Assembly: GCF_964340395.1 (NCBI RefSeq)
Contig: NC_135558.1
Coordinates: forward strand, 14,733,500-14,795,499
Reading direction: 5' to 3'
DNA from: Glandiceps talaboti
Lineage: Eukaryota > Hemichordata > Enteropneusta > Spengelidae
DNA length: 62,000 nucleotides
A model generated the notes under the pieces. The model saw only the letters and a list, made by a program, of their open reading frames with translations, ran no database searches and was not told where the DNA came from. Below, piece by piece: positions 55,525 to 62,000 of this stretch. Positions within the stretch are counted from its first letter, which is position 1. Each line of letters starts with the position of its first letter. The position numbers and the translations under genes are program-made.

Positions 55525-56415
55525 GACCACAGAAACAATCTCAAATAAGATGAGAAGGATAAGAGAGGAGTGATAATGGAAATGTAGCTTAGTATCCTGC
55601 CAATCCTGGAAGTACAGCTTGGAAAACGCAGATAAAATTACTTCCAAAATTTATATAATATCTTACACGTGTAAACTACATTCACACTTCCCACTTTAAA
55701 TTCCATTCATACTTTTCTATCCCCGAAGAAATAATAACTGACACGAGACATGATGATATCATAAAACATAAACTGTTCACTATGTCGGCTTGCTACAAAC
55801 TGGTGATATTTTAGGTATTTAGTTACAATTTATTCTGGTGATTTTAGAGTTTTAGAATTGCATAGGTTTGATACAGATAATTTCAAAAATCATGAAACCT
55901 TGTTACAACATATATCACCAACCCATACATTCAAACAGCAATGATGTTTTTTCTTAAATTTGAAATTTTTAAAGTGTTTTATGTCTAATTTTTCAAAAAA
56001 TCACATAACATGGTTATTTTGGTTACCAAATAAAAAGATATTTATCAGATGTATAATGTTATTTGTGAAATGTATGTGTATATAATGAAAACATAATTTT
56101 CACGTCTACCATACGTTTCCATGGAAACAGCTATCCAATTTTAACAATTTATGTTACACCAGGTAGCACTAACTCATACATGTCTAATACAAGGACATTT
56201 TCACTGTGTTATCTTTTTTTCAATGTTTTATGTCAAATTTTGGAAAAAATGGTTAACATATTATGGTGGTTTTGGTTACCATGGCAACAGATGTTCATAA
56301 AATGATCCCCTGTTTTGAACTCAGCATACAAAACTACCCCAGGTAGGGTGGTTAATATACAAATAAACTTGATTATTATAAAAATTAGTATTATTATATA
56401 CTTATTTTATAATTA
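55525..56415 (+). other. 3'UTR region of the TRIM-NHL gene with internal duplication
   Basis: AATAAA lies at 56029-56034. Two related segments, about 55971-56060 and 56218-56307, share TGTTTTATGTC-AATTTT---AAAAAAT and TTTTGGTTACCA. Both are followed by an ACC(C)CAGGTAG motif (56155-56166 and 56335-56346). They look like an old tandem duplication. Confidence 0.5.
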
Positions 56416-56420
56416 TTATT

Positions 56421-56463
<43 letters not shown>
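56416..56463. repeat. (GTT)n microsatellite
   Basis: About sixteen TTG units, preceded by ATT triplets. Confidence 0.97.
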
Positions 56464-56464
<1 letters not shown>

Positions 56465-56681
56465 GTTTTTTGGACACATCATTTGTGGATTTTCACATGA
56501 GATACTTCGAACCCTGACTCCGAACCCACCCGGTTGTAAAAAATGGTGGCTCCCTTAAGCTTATGATTATGAAATACCATTGTTCAGTGGGTGACCTTGT
56601 ATGTACTCTAGACGTTGGGGAGAAATCCACCTACGTCTATATTGGTACCATTGTCCATATATCCACTTTGTTTATACAGTT

Positions 56682-59288
56682 ATGCTATCGATGGCTAAGG
56701 AATCCGGACAGTGTGACATGAACAGTGACAGTAAGTATTTTATCTGGGTATAGTAGGACATGGTGTTGGTTTGTGCATGGATGTCCTGGATAGAGGTATA
56801 AGGGGAGGCCTTCTCTCAGTATGCCGCCATAGATTCTGATATTGTAGTGATTTTGTAATACGGGTAAACATATCCCTGGAAATACAGGACTTAGAATCTA
56901 ATTTAGACGTCGATGTGACCGAGTTCTCAGTGCGCATATTTCGCGGGGTATATTTCCTTAGGGATTAACGGTTGTGAGTATATATACATGTATATGTATG
57001 CGTGGACATCGAACCGGCAGTACAGGACATTTTTTAAGTACCCGCATTTTAAGGGTATTTTATCATATAGTACTTGTCAACAGAAAATATTTTAATTGGT
57101 GTAAAAACGCAAAGTATATTTTATGTTGCTATTCCGATCAGGATTAACGTTTATCCGTTTCTTCTGAGCGGTAGACATTCGTGACTGTATTCCAGACGTA
57201 CTAAATCGTGTACATTGAATTTGTGTGAATTAAAGGTCATTTTATGGTAGTGTATCATTTACACTGCACGGTGAGACTTCGACCTTTTTCGGAAAACACA
57301 AAGGACAACTCAGGTCACGGTATACGTTCGTGCTAATTCACAGCGATAAGGTCGAGCCAGTAATTACCGCGGGGGGGGGGGGGGGCGAGTTTAAAGTAAA
57401 ATAAATCGTCTGTGACTGAAAATGTGCATGCCAAGACGATGAATATATATTGTTGTACTGCAGTAACTGTAAAAACAGATCGCTTAATTATTTTGATGTT
57501 GAACTATGATAACTTTACTAGTGTCACATTCTTGTATCGAAAATACAACTTACTCTAATTGTAAAAAGAATTGGCTGCAACCATAAATTTGATTTTTCAG
57601 GCTATCAAGGAGCTGGAAGCCCTTCTCCTTTGTGATATTAATTGTCATGATACAGATACAAATCACATGGCAGGATGTACTCTTAAAGTGGCACGAGCTG
57701 GAGTGTCTAACCCTTTGTACTCGAGCGAAAATACTTACAAAAACTTTTGATTAAATTATTCTACTATAATGTTAATGTTGATGCATGGCATCTATGATAT
57801 TACATTTTGTGTTCTGGCATTGTCAGAACTGTTGATTGCATAGTATGGAGTTCCTGTATATTGTTTAATATGTATAATACTTTAGTCATCGGATCGTTAT
57901 ATCCTAATACCTTGAGTTCAGTTAATTGCAAGTGATGATTAACCATTAACATGTAATGTGCAGAAGAAAAATCATATCCCAAAATAAATAAACCCAGCTT
58001 GTGTGCGGCACTGTCCTTTAAGCTTTCATGGAATGACAAGACTTCGTAAAAGACAAATCCCCAAAACTGTATTTCTATGTAACAAATTATATATTATGAC
58101 ATGTGTACATGTACTGGAGATTACTTGCACTGGAGTATATCATAGTATCTACATGTACCACAAAATAGCTTGATTTTGGTACTTAACCATGAAGGTAAAG
58201 TTAATAGGAAAGGTCAATGACTTACAAGAATAATAGTATTAATACAGGAAGACACTTGAAATGCCTGTATGTATTCATATTTATTCAGTTAATATGCAGT
58301 AAAAAGTGAGTTTCTACCATTAATATGGCTGCTATTCAGTGATCTTTCATAAAAGTCAAGGTCAAATAATGTGACATCAGCAGAAATGTCACATGTATGT
58401 GATGTCATATAAAAGAACATTTTCAATTTTTTATCAAGGAAGTATTTAGAAATCTACATTATTCTCATTTTTTTCTTTCATTCCAGCAGATGAATCAATT
58501 TCGGACAGCGGACCCTTTCTGAGACTCCTATTGTGGTCAGCTCCACGGTGTATGTCCACAGCTTTCTTACGAGTCCTTGCTAATGGCAAAAATACTTATG
58601 TTCTGAGCGATGAATATGATGGTGCTTATTATGTTGGTGAAGATAGAATTAGTAAGGAATTTTATACTCGCCCTGTAGTAAAAGGCCTGACGTATGCGTC
58701 TGTAAATAAGCGATTAGAAGATGCTCGTACCTTAAACAAACACGTCATCAGCAAAGACTTTGCCATGAATGTGTTACCCCGACTTGATGCCATACCTGAT
58801 GGTTACCAACATGCATTTCTGATTCGTCAACCATCAGTGTCATTAAGTTCATATCATCGAGTTGTTTCAGCAAACAAAGAACCAAACTGGTCCAGCTTTG
58901 AATTTGATGATAAATGTTATGATAGAATATGGCAGTTACATGAACACATTGTGAAAATCTACACCAAGTACCGGTTGTGATAGATTCTGATGACATACTC
59001 GAAAACCCACCGATAATGATGAAGAAGTTCTGTGATATGGTTGGCATTGCATTTGATGAAAGTATGCTGTCCTGGCAAGCAGGGACTCGCCCAGACTTCA
59101 TTCCGCAATATTTTGAAGAAGATCTCTGGTATGGATCTCTCTTGTCCAGTAATGGCTTGAAAAAACGGACAGGTGAAGGACCGACAGTTAATGTCTCCTC
59201 TCTACCACATGAATTTCAGAGAGTGATCTCTGATTCCCAGCCCTACTATGACAAATTGTATGAAAAATGTATAAAACTTGACAGCTAA
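56682..59288 (+). CDS. P-loop sulfotransferase-like protein, with a one-base frameshift
   Basis: Exon 1 is 56682-56730 (GACA|GTAAGT). Exon 2 is 58487-59288 (CCAG|CAG, where the next CAG is also usable), phase 1. The 5'-phosphosulfate-binding loop is WSAPRCMSTAF and the 3'-phosphate-binding region is HAFLIRQPSVSLSSYHR. The frame stops at TGA 58978-58980, but the next frame continues at once with PVVIDSDDILENP, a motif typical of this family, and runs to the TAA at 59286. Restoring one base in the CC at 58971-58972 would give 283 residues, the length expected, so the break is either an assembly/allelic one-base deletion or a very recent pseudogene. The protein is presumably soluble and uses PAPS; the acceptor is unknown. 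It belongs to the PRxMSTAF-type group (annotated in databases as sulfotransferase or mislabelled BCAT-like). Exon 1 and its start ATG are less certain than exon 2. Confidence 0.75.
56731..58486 (+). other. Intron of the sulfotransferase-like gene
   Basis: Holds a G-run at about 57370-57385 and otherwise unique AT-rich DNA. No exon is recognised inside. Confidence 0.5.
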
Positions 59289-60198
59289 CTTGGTTGAAAA
59301 TATGAGAAAGAAATCTTAATGGAGCGTGGATACTGTCTTATATGTCCGTCTTGTACAACAGTACACAGATACACACAAATTAGAAGATATGTGAATATTA
59401 ACTATTGCATGTACATTGTTAAAGGGGAATGCCGGCGCCACTCCAGGATATGAAATTATTTTAAATAAAATATGGGTTCTGAAAGAGTTATTTCATAATG
59501 TTACATCAGCTAATAATATCAGAGAAGCATGAAGTTGTACATGTGCCTTCATAGGGTATATTTGCCATGGGCTATTGCATCACGGGAAGCAAAACAAACA
59601 ATGTATTGAAGTTGTACACTGAATATTCATGATTCTTGAATGCCCATTCCCTTCAGTGCAAAAAAATATAACTTTTTGAATTAACATTTTCATGTTTATA
59701 CAATGTATGCACACTTATAACAAGTGAGTGTGAGATGACTTCTTGAGGAAGAACAAGTTTAATCATTTACTTTCGTTATTGCAATCTAATGTTAATAAAC
59801 ACAGTTCAACAAATCACAATATTGCACACCTACTGTTGTTTTGTACGATTTTCTGTCTCTGAACAACACTGAGTTTAATTCTATATAAAATGAATCTCCG
59901 TCAGCTGAGTTTAGAAGTGAAACTTTTTCAAAACCGTCCAAGTTGAAATATGGGACATGTTTCAATACAGTAATGATTTCTGAAAACGATATGAATGCAC
60001 CTTACTTTGATGAAGAGAAATCGAGATGATCGTATCACATGCTATATCGAATACATGTAGAGCCATGTCTTTATAATAACTGGACATTTACCCAAAACAA
60101 AACTTGCTAAAATGAAAGCACTGGGTCATTTCTTGGGTAAGGGCGCTAACACGATTAAATACATCAAGTACATAAAAGCTTCAATGACATTGTAGCAC
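59289..60198. repeat. 3' flank with dispersed repeat copy 2 (59430-59670)
   Basis: CACTCCAGGATATGAAATTA, GGGTTCTGAAAGAGTTATTT and CTGAATATTCATGA match the order of 51120-51480. AATAAA at 59464-59469 within the repeat is the first poly(A) signal after the sulfotransferase stop. Nothing else is seen to 60198. Confidence 0.5.
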
Positions 60199-60233
<35 letters not shown>

Positions 60234-60280
60234 AATGATAATGATGGTGGTGGTGGTGGTGGTGGTGGTGGTGGTGGTGG

Positions 60281-60316
<36 letters not shown>
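60199..60316. repeat. (GAT)n(GGT)n(GAT)n trinucleotide repeat
   Basis: GAT triplets, about twelve GGT triplets, then GAT triplets. The apparent poly-Met, poly-Val and poly-His frames are artefacts of the repeat. Confidence 0.97.
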
Positions 60317-60318
<2 letters not shown>

Positions 60319-60645
60319 GTGAATATCAGACAGAGTTCGAGCGTGATGAAACGACCTGGACTGCCGCGATACCCGTTCTTGCAGTACTAGCACTTCTAAC
60401 CAAATTTTTTAAAATGATAACAGGTTCTGTATTACTGTTGACATGTTCATGAGTAAATTAAAGTTAGCTCTAAATGTGTGTGATATACTATATAGTGTTG
60501 GGTTTCCGGTAGTATTTCAATTTTGTTACCATCATTTTTTTGGCATTGCATCGATGTTAGTGGTGTGACTGCTACAATTACAACTTTCATAAATGTAAAT
60601 GATGCGAGTCGTAGAGTTGAACGGTATAAGTATGGATAGTTCAGA

Positions 60646-61051
60646 TGTTACACTCTAGCACTCACACTCTCATACTCTCGTACGGGATCGTTCAGGTCCA
60701 AGTCGGGAATTAGTCACAACTGAGAAGATATTTCGGCTTGCCAGAATCACCTACCCGAGTGCTCGTCTCTCGTGAGCTCCTCTCCTGATTCTGAATGTTT
60801 TATTCTCATCTAAAGTATACTTCGAATACAATGGAATTTACACAACGACTATACGAATAGCAAGTCACACCCTAAGATCATGCCATCATAAAAGTTATTA
60901 TATACTTTTCTCTAACCAATCATGTGAATTACAGTTACATCATGTTTGCCCAGCTTCGTCATCGCCAGTCTATTTCTGACCTATGGCCTATAATGCCGAA
61001 AAGTAGAATTTATTCCCATAATTCCGAAATACGATATTTTGGATCGTAACA
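60646..61051 (-). mobile_element. 3' LTR of an LTR retrotransposon
   Basis: 406 bp bounded by TGTTAC ... GTAACA on both strands. Read on the minus strand it has a TATA-like box (GTATATAATAAC, about 60893-60904) and AATAAA (60803-60798) in the correct order for U3 and R. A polypurine tract (GGAAAACGGGGGGTGG) directly precedes it. Together these are the standard 3' end of a Ty3-type or related element in minus orientation. The other LTR must lie beyond the window. Confidence 0.72.
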
Positions 61052-61067
61052 CCACCCCCCGTTTTCC
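61052..61067 (-). other. Polypurine tract of the LTR element
   Basis: On the minus strand GGAAAACGGGGGGTGG abuts the TGTTAC start of the LTR, the expected site for plus-strand DNA priming. Confidence 0.65.
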
Positions 61068-61768
61068 TAAAGGAGCGACCCGCGACTTGAGAACTGGAGA
61101 AACATGACGAGTGGCATAGCCAAAACTTTCTTGTAAATTTGTTTTTGTGTTTTTTTTTTATAACAACTAAGTAACACCGTTGCACAGATACAATATGTAA
61201 TCGGTAATCAGGTAAAATTGTCTCAAGGAATGTTAAATACAGAGTATATAAATATATATGAGATAAATACATGTATACATAGAATAAATTACAATGTAAA
61301 CCAATTATAAAATCAAATAGGCGATTAAAATAGCATAGTAACCTTGATATATATCTGGAATAAACATGAAAGTAAACATAGCACTTGATGTAATCTAATA
61401 TAAATATTGATTATGGAATACAGTAATTGATAGTAATCGACAGTAGTGATCAGTCCTGTAAATATATGAAAAAAATATCAAGAGAATAAAATGTCACGAA
61501 CAAAAAAATCCGAAAAGACGACAGCATAAGTCGTAAAACATGATAAAACTCCAAATGTTCGTCTCAAAACATGCATTCAATACCCGTAAAATAAAAGTAA
61601 ATACACAATCAAATGAAAATAATTGTAAATCATATATGCAACGGATTGTTCTACAAAAGTACAGTAAAATATAGCATCCTGCAATTAGAATGCAAGTCAA
61701 GTCCGTAGTCAAAAATCGTAGTCAATATCCAAAAAGAAATCCAAAATTCAATGTTAGCGAAGCAAGAC
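61068..61768 (-). other. Non-coding 3' region of the LTR element
   Basis: About 700 bp of AT-rich sequence between the ORF stop codon and the polypurine tract. Small open frames are present, but none has recognisable features. Confidence 0.45.
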
Positions 61769-62000
61769 CTAAAATAATGACCATGAGGGAGTATCGTCTT
61801 CAGGGGAGGCCGCAACACTAGCAACACTAGCAGGGCGAATAAGGGGCGTGTCGGGGATGTCTGAATGAACATCGGCTACCACCACGCTGCTACTTGTATT
61901 CATAGCAAGCAAACTATCTTCGCAGAGCGGCTCTATAATAATTTCGCGCATATCTAAACAATCGCTATCAGCCTGTGTACCAAAGTCAGTTTGACACCCC
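61769..62000 (-). CDS. C-terminal end of the retrotransposon ORF (partial)
   Basis: On the minus strand one frame is open from the window edge to the TAG at 61771-61769, at least 76 codons. It is rich in Asp, Ser, Pro and Val and ends SPEDDTPSWSLF. Position upstream of the polypurine tract and LTR suggests it is the tail of the polyprotein (after integrase) or a third ORF. No catalytic motif lies inside the window, so the assignment is by context. An internal ATG at 61951 is unlikely to be the true start, because the frame continues upstream of it. Confidence 0.5.
   Translation of the reverse strand, partial: GCQTDFGTQADSDCLDMREIIIEPLCEDSLLAMNTSSSVVVADVHSDIPDTPLIRPASVASVAASPEDDTPSWSLF

Noticed and set aside
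60181-60393. Poly-His, poly-Met or poly-Val protein
   Set aside because: Translation of the GAT/GGT triplet repeat; no start context, homology or splice partners.

Overview
This window looks like nuclear DNA from an invertebrate animal, probably a marine bilaterian. Genes are split by GT-AG introns, the DNA is AT-rich, 3' ends carry AATAAA signals, and there is an unusually heavy load of long microsatellites (GA/CT, TATG, CAGA, TA, TG, GTT, TTTA) plus short foldback and MITE-like elements. The gene content (secreted family-1 glycosidase, TTLL ligase, intronless TRIM-NHL protein, P-loop sulfotransferase) fits amphioxus, hemichordates, echinoderms, molluscs or annelids. I cannot fix the phylum from sequence alone.

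Layout. (1) 1-4.5 kb: a 3'UTR-like block (130-455), then a two-exon secreted GH1 beta-glycosidase gene on + (1269-4172). (2) 4.5-41 kb: a cluster of four tiny genes that I reconstruct from splice signals: A (+, 8955-11187), B (+, 14647-22181), D (-, 29767-27699) and C (-, 40809-36691). Each encodes a signal peptide, a Thr/Ser/Pro/Ala-rich mucin-like stretch and a hydrophobic C-terminus typical of GPI-anchored proteins. All four share one exon plan: a start exon with only 5-8 coding bases, a signal-peptide exon, a symmetric phase 1-1 mucin exon, and a GPI-tail exon followed by a probable intron just after the stop codon. The predicted precursors are 103, 135, 66 and 127 residues. Related 3'UTR-like blocks lie at 130-455, 12815-13090 and 23215-23600. 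(3) 41-45.8 kb: no gene recognised; repeats only. (4) 45.9-51.0 kb: a six-exon tubulin-tyrosine-ligase-like gene (+). (5) 53.3-55.5 kb: an intronless RING/two-B-box/coiled-coil/NHL gene (+). (6) 56.7-59.3 kb: a sulfotransferase-like gene (+) with a one-base frameshift in its main exon. (7) 60.6-62.0 kb: the 3' end of a minus-strand LTR retrotransposon, with LTR, polypurine tract and the C-terminus of its ORF, running off the window.

The GPI mucin-like genes are the most unusual content: very small cell-surface glycopeptides, similar in design to vertebrate CD24 and CD52 but without detectable sequence identity, evolving fast in the middle exon while keeping the gene plan. The other genes have no obvious functional link to them. 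The intergenic and intronic DNA holds several dispersed families: one MITE family with four copies including a 985-bp near-palindrome, a TTTAGGCCT-ended pair, a 44-50 bp minisatellite at three loci, a GA-tract-linked element pair, and several short direct repeats.
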